DNA from: JAKAXG01 sp035702985
Lineage (GTDB): Bacteria; Actinomycetota; Acidimicrobiia; Acidimicrobiales; Palsa-688
Assembly (NCBI GenBank): GCA_035702985.1
Contig: DASSZD010000007.1
Coordinates: 1 to 51,694 of the forward strand
Direction: 5' to 3'
Length of the DNA stretch: 51,694 nt
Below, one piece after another: positions 14,109-23,355 of this stretch (position 1 is the stretch's first letter; the number at the start of each line of letters is the position of its first letter). The notes beneath the pieces are model-generated. The model was not told the DNA's origin. It worked only from the letters and a program-made list of their open reading frames with translations, and did not search any database. The position numbers and the translations under genes were made by a program.

Positions 14109-16676
14109 TCAGGATGGTCCGGCGGCGCCCAGGCCGGACGCCAGCTTCCCGGCCAGGCGGCCGGCCAGGGACACGTTGACGTCCATCCGCTCCAGGACCT
14201 GCCTGGTCCGGATGTCGCTCACCGGCAGCTCGTGGGTGTCGAAGAAGCGGTGGACGGCGGCGGCCACCTCCTCGTCGACGACCGCCGCCGTGCCCTCCAT
14301 GACCCGGATCAGCAGCGTCACCGGGAGGCGGCCCTGGATGCGCGCCCAGTTCGATTCGAGCCAGCCCCAGGCCGGGCCGGCCGCCCGGTGCTGGCTCATC
14401 ACCGAGGCGATCACGAACGGGGCGTTCTGGCTGCGCACCTCGGCGTCGAGGGTCATGTCCAGGGTGCGCCGGCGCAGGTCCGGATCCGGGGTCTCGGCCA
14501 GGGCGAACAGGTAGCGCAACTGGTCCTGGGGGCGCTCCGCCCGCCGGTAGGCGGCCAGCGTCTCCGACCAGGCGTCCGGGCCGCCGGCGGACACCGCCAG
14601 CCGGGCGGTGACGGCCACCAGGTCGGGGGGCAGGGCGGCCCCCCCGGAGATGTGGGCCCGGAACCGCTCGCAGGCCTCGGCCCGCAGCTGCTCGTCCCGC
14701 CCGGTGCCGGCCAGGGCCATCAGGATGCGGCTGCGGGCGATGGCGGTGCGCTCGTCCTCGCCGGGCGCCGGGTCCCAGCCGTCCCAGACGGGCCGGGCCA
14801 GACGGCGGGCGAAGGCCTGGACGGCCTCCCGTTCGGCGCCGTCGCCGATGACGTCGAGGGCGTGCAGCACCTCCAGGATCGCACCCCACACATCGGGGTC
14901 CGCCACCCCGGCCATCACCGCCGCCAGCTCCGCCCATTCACCCAGCTCGGCCTGGCCGGCCACCACCGACGCCCAGGTGTCGCCCAGCAGCTGCAGCTGC
15001 TCCAGCGGGGTGAGCACCTGCGCCGGGCCGGCTGCGATCAGCCGGGCCCGCAGGTCCGGGGCGTAACGGGTCCGGTAGAAGCCCCAGCCGCCGTCGTTGA
15101 CCACCACCCAGTCCGGCTGCCCGTCGAAGCGCCAGGTGGTCTGGTCGCCGTCGATCAGCACCCGCTCGTGCACGACCCGGCCGCCCACCGAGGCCCGCAG
15201 GTTGACCGGGATCTTCCAGCGGGCCCCGCCGGCCTCGCCGCTGTAGACGAACCTCCCCTGGCGCAGCACCACCGACGACGGGTCGTCTCCCGGGCTGATC
15301 GTGACCAGGGGGTAGCCGCCCTGGAAGATCCACGACTCCATGATGGTCCGCACCGGCTCGGCCGACACCGACTCCAGGGCGTCCCACAGGTCCGAGGTCT
15401 CGGTGTTCCCGTAGGAATGGGTGGACAGGTACCTGGAGATGCCCTGGCGGAACACCTCCGGGCCCAGGTACTGCTCCAGCATCCGCAGCACCGACCCGCC
15501 CTTCTCGTAGGTCAGCACGTCGAACATGCCCTCCGCCTCCTCCGGGCGGCCCACCGCGAACTCCACCGGCCGGGTGGCCTGCAGCCCGTCGGTGCCGAGC
15601 GCCGACGCCTTGGCCGCCCCGAAGCCGCTCCAGACCTGCCATTCGGGGCGGAAGTGGTCGGTGGTGGTGAACTCCATGAACGTGGCGAACGCCTCGTTGA
15701 GCCAGATGCCGTTCCACCACTTCATGGTCACCAGGTCCCCGAACCACATGTGGGCCGTCTCGTGGGCCACCACGGTGGCGATGCGCTGCAGCTCGGTCTG
15801 GGATGCGGCGGCCGGGTCGGCGAGCAGCAGGTTCTCCCGGTAGGTCACGCAGCCCAGGTTCTCCATGGCCCCGAACGCGAAGTCGGGGACGGCGACGTGG
15901 TCGAGCTTGTCGCCCGGGTAGGCGATGCCGAAGTACCCGGTGAGGAACCGCACCGCGTGCACTGCGGCGTCGGCGGCGAAGCCGGACAGGCCCAGCTTGC
16001 CGGGCACGGCGGCGAAACGGATGGGAACGCCGTCGGCGTCGACCGGCCCGGTCAGCTCGTAGGGGCCCACCACGAACGCCACCAGGTAGGTGGACATCGA
16101 CATGGTGTCGGCGAAGCGCAACTCGGTGCGGCCGCCTTCCAGGCGGCGCTCCGACAGCAGGGCGGCGTTGGACAGGCCGGTCAGTCCCTCCTCGACGACC
16201 AGGGTCACGGAGAACACGGCCTTGAAGTCCGGCTCGTCCCAGCAGGGGAACGCCCGGCGGGCGTCGGTGGACTCGAACTGGGTGGTGGCGATGACCCGCT
16301 CCGCGCCGTCACCGTCGCGGAACGTGCTGCGGTAGAAGCCCCGCAACTGATCGTTGAGGACGCCGCTGAACTCCAGCGTCAGCCGGTACCCGTCCCCGAC
16401 CGCCAGCTCCCGGCCGAAGTCCAGGACGAGCTGCTGCTCCTCGGCCACCGCCCGCACGTCGGGGCGTAACTCGGATCCGGCCGGGTCCACCAGGCGGACC
16501 TCGGACACGTCGAGATCGGCGGCGTTGAGCACCAGGCTGGTGGCCGTGGCGGTGACGTCGACCGTGATGACCGCCCGGCCGTCGAAGCGCGCCCGGGCCA
16601 GGTCCGGGTGCAGTTCGAGTTCGTATCGCCGGGGCCGCGCGTGGCGCGGCAGCCGGTAGCTCTCGTGTCCAGCCAC
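14109..16676 (-). CDS. pepN: M1-family aminopeptidase N
   Basis: 855 residues. It removes N-terminal amino acids from peptides in the cytoplasm. The exopeptidase motif GAMEN is at 269-273; the zinc site is HETAH (305-309) with the third ligand Glu328 in NEAFATF, and the catalytic block VTMKWWNGIWLNEAFA is intact. The large helical C-terminal domain (about 520-855) is of the ERAP1-like type, ending LERMDVNVSLAGRLAGKL. No signal peptide is present. The GTG at 16676 is well supported by AGGAGG 6 nt upstream. A 73-bp gap separates it from the metallophosphoesterase gene on the same strand. Confidence 0.95.
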   Translation of the reverse strand: MAGHESYRLPRHARPRRYELELHPDLARARFDGRAVITVDVTATATSLVLNAADLDVSEVRLVDPAGSELRPDVRAVAEEQQLVLDFGRELAVGDGYRLTLEFSGVLNDQLRGFYRSTFRDGDGAERVIATTQFESTDARRAFPCWDEPDFKAVFSVTLVVEEGLTGLSNAALLSERRLEGGRTELRFADTMSMSTYLVAFVVGPYELTGPVDADGVPIRFAAVPGKLGLSGFAADAAVHAVRFLTGYFGIAYPGDKLDHVAVPDFAFGAMENLGCVTYRENLLLADPAAASQTELQRIATVVAHETAHMWFGDLVTMKWWNGIWLNEAFATFMEFTTTDHFRPEWQVWSGFGAAKASALGTDGLQATRPVEFAVGRPEEAEGMFDVLTYEKGGSVLRMLEQYLGPEVFRQGISRYLSTHSYGNTETSDLWDALESVSAEPVRTIMESWIFQGGYPLVTISPGDDPSSVVLRQGRFVYSGEAGGARWKIPVNLRASVGGRVVHERVLIDGDQTTWRFDGQPDWVVVNDGGWGFYRTRYAPDLRARLIAAGPAQVLTPLEQLQLLGDTWASVVAGQAELGEWAELAAVMAGVADPDVWGAILEVLHALDVIGDGAEREAVQAFARRLARPVWDGWDPAPGEDERTAIARSRILMALAGTGRDEQLRAEACERFRAHISGGAALPPDLVAVTARLAVSAGGPDAWSETLAAYRRAERPQDQLRYLFALAETPDPDLRRRTLDMTLDAEVRSQNAPFVIASVMSQHRAAGPAWGWLESNWARIQGRLPVTLLIRVMEGTAAVVDEEVAAAVHRFFDTHELPVSDIRTRQVLERMDVNVSLAGRLAGKLASGLGAAGPS

Positions 16677-16726
16677 GGGCGGCCTCCTATCTCGGACGGG
16701 AGTATGTCACCCTACTTTGGGACCGC

Positions 16727-16732
16727 TACGGT
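16727..16732 (+). promoter_or_regulatory. Predicted -10 box of the PfkB kinase gene (leaderless)
   Basis: TACGGT is followed by 6 nt and the ATG at 16739. The interval from the divergent pepN start is only 62 bp, so it holds promoters for both genes. Confidence 0.45.
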
Positions 16733-16738
16733 CGGGTC

Positions 16739-17734
16739 ATGCAGACAGCACCGCAGGTCGTCGCCGTGGGCCACGCCATCGTCGACGTCCTCTCCCCCTG
16801 CCAGGACTCCCAGGTCGCGGAACTGGGCCTGTCCAAGGGGACCATGACCCTGATCGACGACGAGGCGGCGGAGCGGATCTACGCCGAGCTGGGACCGGCG
16901 ACCGAGGCGTCAGGCGGTTCGGCCGCCAACACGGCGGCGTGCCTGGCGTCGCTGGGGGCGGCCGTCGAGTTCATCGGCAAGGTCGCCGACGACGGCCTGG
17001 GACGGGTGTTCACCCACGACATCCGCTCGGCCGGGGTGCGCTACCAGGTGGCGCCGGCGCCCAACGGGTCCGGCCCCGGGACCGGCCGGTGCCTGGTCAT
17101 GGTGACCCCCGACGCCGAGAAGACCATGTGCACCAACCTCGGGGTGGGGGCGTACCTGCAGCCGGCGGACGTGGACCGCGAGGCCATCGCCGCCGCCCGG
17201 GTCGTGTACCTGGAGGGCTACCTGTGCGGCAAGGAGGAGTCCGAGGCGGCCGTCGACGCGGCCGTGGAGGCGGCCCGGGCGGCCGGGGCCATGGTCGCCT
17301 TCTCCGCCTCCGACCCGGCCTGGGTGCACCTGCACCTCGACGAGCTGACGGCGCTCCTGGACCGGGTCGACGTGCTGTTCGCCAACGAACCGGAGGCCCT
17401 GGGCCTGTCGGGTTGCGCCGATCTGGACGACGCCATCGATTCCCTGGCCAAGCGCTGCCCGACCGTGGCCGTCACCCTCGGCGGGCGCGGCTGCGTGGTG
17501 GCCGGGGCGGACGGCCGGGTGACCGTGCCGGCCAGGCCGGTCGGCCACGTGGTGGACACCACCGGAGCGGGTGACAGCTTCGCCGCCGGATTCCTGTACG
17601 GGGTGGTCAATGACCTGGGTGCCGAGGCGTCGGCCCGTCTCGGGGCGCTGGCCGCCGCCGAGATCGTCGGCCACATCGGCGCCCGACCCCTGGCCCGGCT
17701 GTCGGACCTGGCGTCTGCCGCCGGCCTGGTCTGA
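16739..17734 (+). CDS. PfkB-family carbohydrate kinase, adenosine kinase-like
   Basis: 331 residues. The first PfkB signature region is GGSAANTAACLASLG, and the second is DTTGAGDSFAAGF with the catalytic base Asp279 in TGAGD. The N-terminus (VVAVGHAIVDVLSPC) and the EGYLCGKEES block fit the adenosine kinase/sugar kinase subgroup common in proteobacteria and actinobacteria. It would phosphorylate adenosine or a related nucleoside or sugar with ATP in the cytoplasm. Substrate is not certain from sequence. It stands alone between pepN and bL37, with its own predicted promoter. Confidence 0.85.
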   Translation: MQTAPQVVAVGHAIVDVLSPCQDSQVAELGLSKGTMTLIDDEAAERIYAELGPATEASGGSAANTAACLASLGAAVEFIGKVADDGLGRVFTHDIRSAGVRYQVAPAPNGSGPGTGRCLVMVTPDAEKTMCTNLGVGAYLQPADVDREAIAAARVVYLEGYLCGKEESEAAVDAAVEAARAAGAMVAFSASDPAWVHLHLDELTALLDRVDVLFANEPEALGLSGCADLDDAIDSLAKRCPTVAVTLGGRGCVVAGADGRVTVPARPVGHVVDTTGAGDSFAAGFLYGVVNDLGAEASARLGALAAAEIVGHIGARPLARLSDLASAAGLV

Positions 17735-17758
17735 GGCGGGCGCCGGGCCTACCGGTGC

Positions 17759-17842
17759 CTAACGGCCCCGGCGGGGCTTCTGACCGTGGTTCGCCTTCTT
17801 GCGTCGAGCCCGGGACCGGGCCTTCTGGGTGCGCTTGGACAT
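17759..17842 (-). CDS. 50S ribosomal protein bL37 (27 residues)
   Basis: This tiny gene encodes a 27-residue, strongly basic peptide: MSKRTQKARSRARRKKANHG then seven more residues ending in Arg. The KANHGxxPxx ending and the MxKR start match bL37, the small ribosomal protein first seen in mycobacterial 50S structures (match from memory). TAGTGT lies 8 nt before the ATG, giving a leaderless transcript. It is divergent from ychF. Its length makes it easy to miss. Confidence 0.8.
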   Translation of the reverse strand: MSKRTQKARSRARRKKANHGQKPRRGR

Positions 17843-17850
17843 GGCGTTCG

Positions 17851-17856
17851 ACACTA
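17851..17856 (-). promoter_or_regulatory. Predicted -10 box of the bL37 gene (leaderless)
   Basis: TAGTGT on the minus strand, 8 nt before the ATG at 17842. Confidence 0.45.
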
Positions 17857-17918
17857 GGCGAGCGGGCGCCGGCCCGGCCAGCGCGCCCTGTTGTGTGGGG
17901 ACCCCGCCTGCCAGCCGG

Positions 17919-17924
17919 TAGCCT
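17919..17924 (+). promoter_or_regulatory. Predicted -10 box of ychF (leaderless)
   Basis: TAGCCT, 8 nt before the ATG at 17933; no Shine-Dalgarno sequence is present between them. Confidence 0.5.
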
Positions 17925-17932
17925 GCCCGGCG

Positions 17933-19009
17933 ATGGAACGCCTCGGCATAGTCGGTCTCCCGAACTCCGGGAAGTCGAGCCTGTTCAACGCTCTCACCGG
18001 AGGGTCGGCCCCGGTCGCCGCCCACCCGTTCTCCACCACCGAGACGACCGTCGGGGTGGCCCAGGTGCCCGACGACCGGCTGCACAAGCTGGCGGAGATG
18101 AGCTCCAGCCGCAAGGTGGTTCCGGCCACGGTGGAGTTCGTCGACATCGCCGGCCTGGTCGCCGGCTCGTCCACCGGCGAGGGGTTGGGCAACCGGTTCC
18201 TGGCCGGCATCCGGGAGGCGGACGCCCTGTGCCTGGTGCTGCGCTCCTTCGAGGACCCCAACGTGGTCGGCTCCACCGACCCCCTGTCGGACCTGGAGGT
18301 GCTGGAGCTGGAGCTGGTGCTGGCCGACGCCGCCACCGTGGACAGCCAGATCGACAAGCGGCGCAAGGCCGCCAAGTCCGACAAGTCGCTGCAGGGTGAG
18401 GTCGACGCCCTGGGCCGGGCCCAGGAGCAGCTCGACGCCGGGGTGCCGATCTACCGGTCGGGTCTCGATGCCGAGGACCGGGCCCGGCTGCGCAGCTTCT
18501 TCCTGCTCACCAACAAGCCGGTCCTGGCCGTGGTCAACCTGGGGGAGGACGAGGTGGCCGACGTGGCGGCGGTGGTCAAGCCGGTCGCCGACGCCCTGGA
18601 CGGCCACGGCGACGTGCTGGGCGTGAGCGTGCGCCTCGAAGCGGAGGCGGCCCAGCTGGACCCGGAGGAGCGGTCCGAGCTCCTCGAGGGCCTGGGCCTC
18701 GGGGAGGGGGCCCTGCCCCGGGTGGCCCGGGCGGCGTACCACCTGCTCGGCCGGCGGACGTTCTTCACCACCGGGGACAAGGAGAGCCGGGCCTGGACCT
18801 TCAGGGCCGGGGCCCGGGCCCCGGAGTGCGCCGGGGTGATCCATTCCGACCTGCAGAGAGGGTTCATCCGGGCGGAGGTCATCCACTGGGACGAGCTCCT
18901 GGCCATCGGATCGTGGAACCGGGCCAAGGAGGCCGGCAAGCTGCGGGTGGAGGGCAAAGACTACGAAGTCGTCGACGGCGACGTCCTCGAGATCCGCTTC
19001 AACGTCTGA
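17933..19009 (+). CDS. ychF: YchF/Obg-family redox-regulated ATPase
   Basis: 358 residues. The Walker A motif is GLPNSGKSS (8-16), where most YchF proteins have NVGKS. The switch region ends EFVDIAGLVAGSS. The G4-like motif is NLGEDE instead of NKxD, the known reason why YchF prefers ATP. A coiled-coil insertion (about 120-155) and the C-terminal TGS domain (about 275-358; FFTTGDKESRAWTF, GKDYEVVDGDVLEIRF) complete the family pattern. YchF binds ribosomes and affects stress responses. The ATG at 17933 is fixed by homology and the -10 box. The DUF192 gene follows after 4 bp. Confidence 0.95.
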   Translation: MERLGIVGLPNSGKSSLFNALTGGSAPVAAHPFSTTETTVGVAQVPDDRLHKLAEMSSSRKVVPATVEFVDIAGLVAGSSTGEGLGNRFLAGIREADALCLVLRSFEDPNVVGSTDPLSDLEVLELELVLADAATVDSQIDKRRKAAKSDKSLQGEVDALGRAQEQLDAGVPIYRSGLDAEDRARLRSFFLLTNKPVLAVVNLGEDEVADVAAVVKPVADALDGHGDVLGVSVRLEAEAAQLDPEERSELLEGLGLGEGALPRVARAAYHLLGRRTFFTTGDKESRAWTFRAGARAPECAGVIHSDLQRGFIRAEVIHWDELLAIGSWNRAKEAGKLRVEGKDYEVVDGDVLEIRFNV

Positions 19010-19013
19010 CCCC

Positions 19014-19346
19014 ATGTCCTGGCTGCTGCGTGACGGCGACGTGCTGGCTGCCCTCGAGACCCGCCGGCCCGGTTGGGCCGGTGCCCTGCAGGGCGCCATG
19101 GTGCTGCGGGGACCGGTGCTGGTGCAGACGCTGACCAGCGCCGTGTCGCTGGACCTGGCCTGGTGCGTGCCCGACCAGTCGGCGGACGGCCGGGAGTGCC
19201 TGGTGGTGCGGCGCATCGGCTGCCTGCCGGCCCGCCGGATGGCCCGGCCGCACCTCGGATCCCACCCCATGGTGGTGGCCGGCCAGGGAGCGTTCGAACG
19301 ATGGCACCTGAAGGTCGGGGACCGGCTCGAGATCCGCGAGGTGTGA
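19014..19346 (+). CDS. DUF192 family protein
   Basis: 110 residues, cytosolic. The start MSWLLRDGDVLAALE and the end AGQGAFERWHLKVGDRLEIR match the actinobacterial DUF192 pattern (a small beta-barrel of unknown function). The middle part is less conserved. It begins 4 bp after the ychF stop and its stop overlaps the GTG start of rsmI, so it is in one operon with both. No function should be assigned. Confidence 0.75.
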   Translation: MSWLLRDGDVLAALETRRPGWAGALQGAMVLRGPVLVQTLTSAVSLDLAWCVPDQSADGRECLVVRRIGCLPARRMARPHLGSHPMVVAGQGAFERWHLKVGDRLEIREV

Positions 19347-20215
19347 GCGCCGGGTCCGGGCGGCTGGCCATCGTCGGCACGCCGATCGGCAACCTGGAGG
19401 ACATCTCCCGGCGGGCGGTGCGCACCCTGAGCGAGGCGGAGGTGATCTTCTGCGAGGACACCCGCCGGACCCGCAAGCTGCTGAGCGCCCTCGGGGTGCC
19501 CGCCCCCCGGCTGGTCCGCCTGGACGCCCACAACGAGGCGGCCATGGCGGCGCCGGTGATCGCCGCCCTGCGGGCCGGTTCGCGGGCGGCCCTGGTCACC
19601 GATGCCGGGATGCCGGCCATCTCGGACCCGGGCTCCCGGCTGGTCGCGGCGGTGGCCGCCGCCGGTTACGAACCGGAGGTGATCCCCGGCCCGTCCGCGG
19701 TCAGCGCGGCGCTGGCCCTGTCGGGGCTGCCGGGAGGCCAGTACCGCTTCGCCGGGTTCCTGCCCCGCAAGGGACGGGACCGCCACGCCCTGCTGGCCGA
19801 ACTGGCCGCCAGCCCGATCACGGTGGTGATCTACGAGGCCGCCAACCGGGTCGCCCGCACCGTCGCCGACCTGGCGGCGGTGTGCCGGGCGGACCGGCCG
19901 TTCGTGGTGGCCCGGGAGCTGACCAAGCTCCACGAGGAGGTGTGGCGGGGCCCGCTGGGCGAGGCCGGGGACTGGCTGGAGAGCTCCGGTGAGCAGCGCG
20001 GCGAATGGGTGCTGCTGCTCGGCCCGGCGCCGCCCGTGCCGGCCGGCCCGCAGGACCTCGAGGCCCGGGTCGCCGCCGCCCTGGAGTCCCGGCTGGCCGC
20101 CGGGGCGGACCGCAAGCAGGCCGTGGCGGAGGTGGCGTCGGAGCTGGGAGCGGCCAAGCGCGACGTGTACCGGATCGCCCTGGAGCTCAAAGGGGGCGGC
20201 CCCACCGGAGCCTAA
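19343..20215 (+). CDS. rsmI: 16S rRNA (cytidine-1402-2'-O)-methyltransferase
   Basis: 290 residues from GTG 19343, which overlaps the DUF192 stop (GTGTGA). The enzyme uses SAM to methylate the ribose of C1402 at the ribosomal P site. Family blocks are intact: IVGTPIGNLEDISRRA, FCEDTRRTRKLL, VTDAGMPAISDPGSRL, IPGPSAVSAALALSGL, FAGFLPRKGRDR and YEAANRV. The C-terminal helical segment (about 225-285; ADRKQAVAEVASELG...KRDVY) is the usual RsmI tail. It lies upstream of metG. Confidence 0.95.
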   Translation: MSAGSGRLAIVGTPIGNLEDISRRAVRTLSEAEVIFCEDTRRTRKLLSALGVPAPRLVRLDAHNEAAMAAPVIAALRAGSRAALVTDAGMPAISDPGSRLVAAVAAAGYEPEVIPGPSAVSAALALSGLPGGQYRFAGFLPRKGRDRHALLAELAASPITVVIYEAANRVARTVADLAAVCRADRPFVVARELTKLHEEVWRGPLGEAGDWLESSGEQRGEWVLLLGPAPPVPAGPQDLEARVAAALESRLAAGADRKQAVAEVASELGAAKRDVYRIALELKGGGPTGA

Positions 20216-20243
20216 TGGGGACCGCTCCCCCGGAGTCTTGGCC

Positions 20244-20249
20244 TACCCT
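20244..20249 (+). promoter_or_regulatory. Predicted -10 box of metG (leaderless)
   Basis: TACCCT, 8 nt before the GTG at 20258. The 42-bp gap after rsmI has no obvious terminator. Confidence 0.45.
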
Positions 20250-20257
20250 CGACGGCC

Positions 20258-21766
20258 GTGGCCCGCTTCTATGTCACCACCCCGATCTACTACGTCAACG
20301 ACGCCCCCCACATCGGCCACGCGTACACGACCGTGACCGCCGATGCGCTGGCCCGCTGGCACCGCCTGCTGGGTGACGAGGTCTACTTCCTGACCGGGAC
20401 CGACGAGCACGGTCTGAAGGTGCAGAGGGCCGCCGAGGCCAACGGGCTCACCCCCAGGGAGCACGCCGACCGCACCAGCGAGCGGTACCGCCAGGTGTGG
20501 GAGTCGCTGGACATCTCCTACGACGACTTCATCCGCACCACCGAGGACCGCCACTACCGCACCACCGAGCGGCTCATGCAGGCGGCCTACGACAACGGGT
20601 GGATCGAGCTGCGCCCCTACGAGGGGCTGTACTGCGTGTCGTGCGAGGCCTACTACACCGAGGCCGACCTGCTCGACGGCAACCTGTGCCCCATCCACCG
20701 CGCCCCGGTCGAATGGCTGAAGGAGGAGAACTACTTCTTCCGGCTGTCGGAATTCGCCGACCGGCTGCTCGACTGGTACGGGAGCAACCCCGGGGCGGTC
20801 ACCCCCGAGGCCAAACGCAACGAGGCCATCGGCCTGATCAAGGGCGGGCTGCGGGACATATCGATCTCGCGCACGTCCATCAGCTGGGGGGTGCCGGTGC
20901 CGTGGGATCCCCGCCACGTGTTCTACGTCTGGTACGACGCTCTGATCAATTACGCCACGGCCATCGGCTACGGCTCCGACCCGGCCCGCTTCGAAGCGTG
21001 GTGGCCGGCCGTCCACCACCTCATCGGCAAGGACATCCTTCGCTTCCACTGCGTGTACTGGCCGGCGCTGCTGATGGCCGCCGGGCTGGAGCCCCCGCAC
21101 CGGATCGCCGTGCACGGGTTCCTCCTGGTGGGCGGGGAGAAGATGTCCAAGACCGCCCTCAACCAGATCGCGCCCGGCGACCTGCTGCCGACCTTCGGGC
21201 CCGACGGGTTCCGCTACCACTTCCTGCGGGACCAGCCCTTCGGGCCCGACGGGGACTTCTCCTACGAGGGGATGGTGGCCCGTTTCAACGCCGACCTGGC
21301 CAACAACCTGGGCAACCTGCTGGCCCGGGTGTCCACCGTCGTGGAGCGCAAGTGCGCCGGGGTGGGTCCGGCCCCCGACCCGGACAGCCCGCTGCGGGCG
21401 GTGGCCGACGCCGTGTACGAACAGGCCGCCGCCGGCTGGGACCGCATCGCCCCCAGCGAGGCTCTGGAAGCGACCTGGCGCCTGGTGCGCGAGACCAACG
21501 CCGCGCTCGAGGCCGCCGAGCCGTGGAAGGCCGATCCCGGCCCCGAGGTGGACGCCGTCCTCGGTGACGCTCTCGAGGTGCTGCGCATCGTGGCCATCCT
21601 GGCCAGCCCGGCCCTCACCACCGCCGCCCAGGAGATATGGCGCCGCATCGGGCTGTCCGGCCGGGTGGGCGACCAGCGGCTCCCGGACGCGGCCCGGTGG
21701 GGCGGTTACCCGGGCGGCCTGCAGGTGGAGCGGGGCAAGCCCCTGTTCCCCCGCATCCAGGCGTAG
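20258..21766 (+). CDS. metG: Methionyl-tRNA synthetase
   Basis: 502 residues, a class I synthetase that charges tRNA-Met. HIGH is at 18-21 and the KMSKS loop reads KMSKT at 295-299, a variant seen in some actinobacteria. The connective peptide carries CVSCEAYY and CPIH, a single zinc knuckle set. The anticodon-binding helical domain (about 365-485) is present; the C-terminal EMAP/tRNA-binding domain found in E. coli is absent, as in mycobacteria. The start is GTG. tatD follows after 3 bp, then rsmA and ispE, a widely conserved order. Confidence 0.97.
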   Translation: MARFYVTTPIYYVNDAPHIGHAYTTVTADALARWHRLLGDEVYFLTGTDEHGLKVQRAAEANGLTPREHADRTSERYRQVWESLDISYDDFIRTTEDRHYRTTERLMQAAYDNGWIELRPYEGLYCVSCEAYYTEADLLDGNLCPIHRAPVEWLKEENYFFRLSEFADRLLDWYGSNPGAVTPEAKRNEAIGLIKGGLRDISISRTSISWGVPVPWDPRHVFYVWYDALINYATAIGYGSDPARFEAWWPAVHHLIGKDILRFHCVYWPALLMAAGLEPPHRIAVHGFLLVGGEKMSKTALNQIAPGDLLPTFGPDGFRYHFLRDQPFGPDGDFSYEGMVARFNADLANNLGNLLARVSTVVERKCAGVGPAPDPDSPLRAVADAVYEQAAAGWDRIAPSEALEATWRLVRETNAALEAAEPWKADPGPEVDAVLGDALEVLRIVAILASPALTTAAQEIWRRIGLSGRVGDQRLPDAARWGGYPGGLQVERGKPLFPRIQA

Positions 21767-21769
21767 GCC

Positions 21770-22522
21770 ATGTGGACCGACAGCCACTGCCACATCGACT
21801 ACGACGGGGTGGGGCCGGACGCGATCGGCGATGCCGCCGGGGCCGGGGTGACCCGCATCATCACCATCGGCACCGACGCCGGGACCTCGGCGGCCGCCAT
21901 CGAGACGGCCGGCCGCCACCAGGGGGTCTACGCCACGGTGGGGCTGCACCCCCACGAGGCGGAGTCGGGGGTGGCCGACGTGGCCCGGCTGCTGGACCCG
22001 GTCCCGCCGAAGGTCGTCGGTGTGGGCGAGTGCGGCCTGGACTACTACTACGAGCACTCCCGCCGGCCCGCCCAGCGGGAGGCGTTCGCCGCCCAGGTCG
22101 CCCTGGCCGCCTCGCTGGACCTGACCCTGGTGGTGCACACCAGGGACGCCTGGGACGAGACATTCGACATCCTGCGTGCCGAGTCCAGGCCCGAGCGTTG
22201 GGTGCTGCACTGCTTCAGCGGCGGACCGGCCGAGGCCCGCCGGGGCCTGGACCTGGGGGCGTACCTGTCGTTCAGCGGCATCGTCTCGTTCAAGAAGGCC
22301 GACGACGTCCGCCGGGCGGCCGCCATGTGCCCCCTGGACCGCCTGCTGGTGGAGACCGACAGCCCGTACCTGGCCCCGGTCCCCAACCGGGGCCGGCCCA
22401 ACCGCCCGGGCTGGGTGCCGCTGGTCGGGGCGGCGGTGGCCGAGGTGCGGGGCGCCCCGGTGGAGGAGGTCGAGCGGGCGACCTGGGACAACGCCACCGC
22501 GGCCTTCCGGCTGCCGGCGTGA
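21770..22522 (+). CDS. tatD: TatD-family metal-dependent hydrolase (DNase)
   Basis: 250 residues. The TIM-barrel metal ligands are in DSHCHIDY (residues 4-11), GLHPHEA, GECGLDYYYEHS, VVHTRDAW, LHCFSGG and LVETDSPYLAP, all intact. TatD proteins are exonucleases with roles in DNA repair or tRNA/DNA quality control. It is encoded between metG and rsmA; its stop overlaps the rsmA GTG by 4 nt. Confidence 0.94.
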   Translation: MWTDSHCHIDYDGVGPDAIGDAAGAGVTRIITIGTDAGTSAAAIETAGRHQGVYATVGLHPHEAESGVADVARLLDPVPPKVVGVGECGLDYYYEHSRRPAQREAFAAQVALAASLDLTLVVHTRDAWDETFDILRAESRPERWVLHCFSGGPAEARRGLDLGAYLSFSGIVSFKKADDVRRAAAMCPLDRLLVETDSPYLAPVPNRGRPNRPGWVPLVGAAVAEVRGAPVEEVERATWDNATAAFRLPA

Positions 22523-23355
22523 CCCTCACCGCCCGCCAGGTGAGCGAACTGCTGGCCGCTCACGGCCTGTCGCCCAGCCGGGCCCTGGGCCAGAACTTCG
22601 TGGCCGACCCGAACACCGTCCGGCGGATCGCCCGCCTGGCCGGGGTGGGGCCGGGCGACCGGGTGGTGGAGATCGGCCCGGGTCTGGGCTCGCTGACCCT
22701 GGCACTGGTGGAGACCGGGGCCTCGGTGCTGGCCGTGGAGACCGACCGCCATCTCATACCGGTGCTGGCCGAGGTGCTGGCGGGGACCGACGCCCGGGTC
22801 GTGCACGCCGACGCCATGACCGTCGACTGGCACCAGCTGCTCGGAGACCGGCCCGGCTGGGTGCTGGTGGCGAACCTGCCCTACAACGTGGCCACCCCCC
22901 TGATAGCCGACCTGCTCGACGGGGTGGACCGGCTGGCCAGGATGCTGGTCATGGTGCAGCGGGAGGTGGGGGAGCGGCTGTGCGCCTCCGCCGGAGACTC
23001 CGCCTACGGCGCGGTGTCGGTGAAGGTGGCGTACTGGGCCACCGCCTCGATCGTGGGCCGGGTGCCGCCCAGCGTGTTCCACCCCAGACCCCGGGTGGAG
23101 TCGGTGCTGGTGGACATCAGGCGCCGGCCGGTGCCGGCCGTCGACCCGGGCCGGGTCCCGGCCGGCGAGCTGTTCGACCTGGTCAGGGCCGGCTTCGCCA
23201 CCCGGCGCAAGATGCTCCGCCGGTCGCTGGCCGGCCGGGTGGAGGCGGGGTCGTTCGAGGCGGCCGGAGTGGCCCCCGAGAGCCGGGCCGAGGACCTGGA
23301 CGTGGCGGCCTGGGGGCGCCTGGCCGAAGCGGCCGGGGCCGGGGGGCGACCGTGA
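22519..23355 (+). CDS. rsmA: 16S rRNA (adenine-1518/1519-N6)-dimethyltransferase
   Basis: 278 residues from GTG 22519, overlapping tatD by GTGA. It dimethylates two adenines in helix 45 of 16S rRNA late in 30S assembly (also called KsgA). Seen: SRALGQNFVADPN near the start, SAM-binding EIGPGLGSLTLAL, acidic ETDRHLIP, the catalytic NLPYNVATP, and the C-terminal FHPRPRVESVLV and FATRRKMLRRSL. The stop overlaps the ispE start. Confidence 0.96.
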   Translation: MTLTARQVSELLAAHGLSPSRALGQNFVADPNTVRRIARLAGVGPGDRVVEIGPGLGSLTLALVETGASVLAVETDRHLIPVLAEVLAGTDARVVHADAMTVDWHQLLGDRPGWVLVANLPYNVATPLIADLLDGVDRLARMLVMVQREVGERLCASAGDSAYGAVSVKVAYWATASIVGRVPPSVFHPRPRVESVLVDIRRRPVPAVDPGRVPAGELFDLVRAGFATRRKMLRRSLAGRVEAGSFEAAGVAPESRAEDLDVAAWGRLAEAAGAGGRP

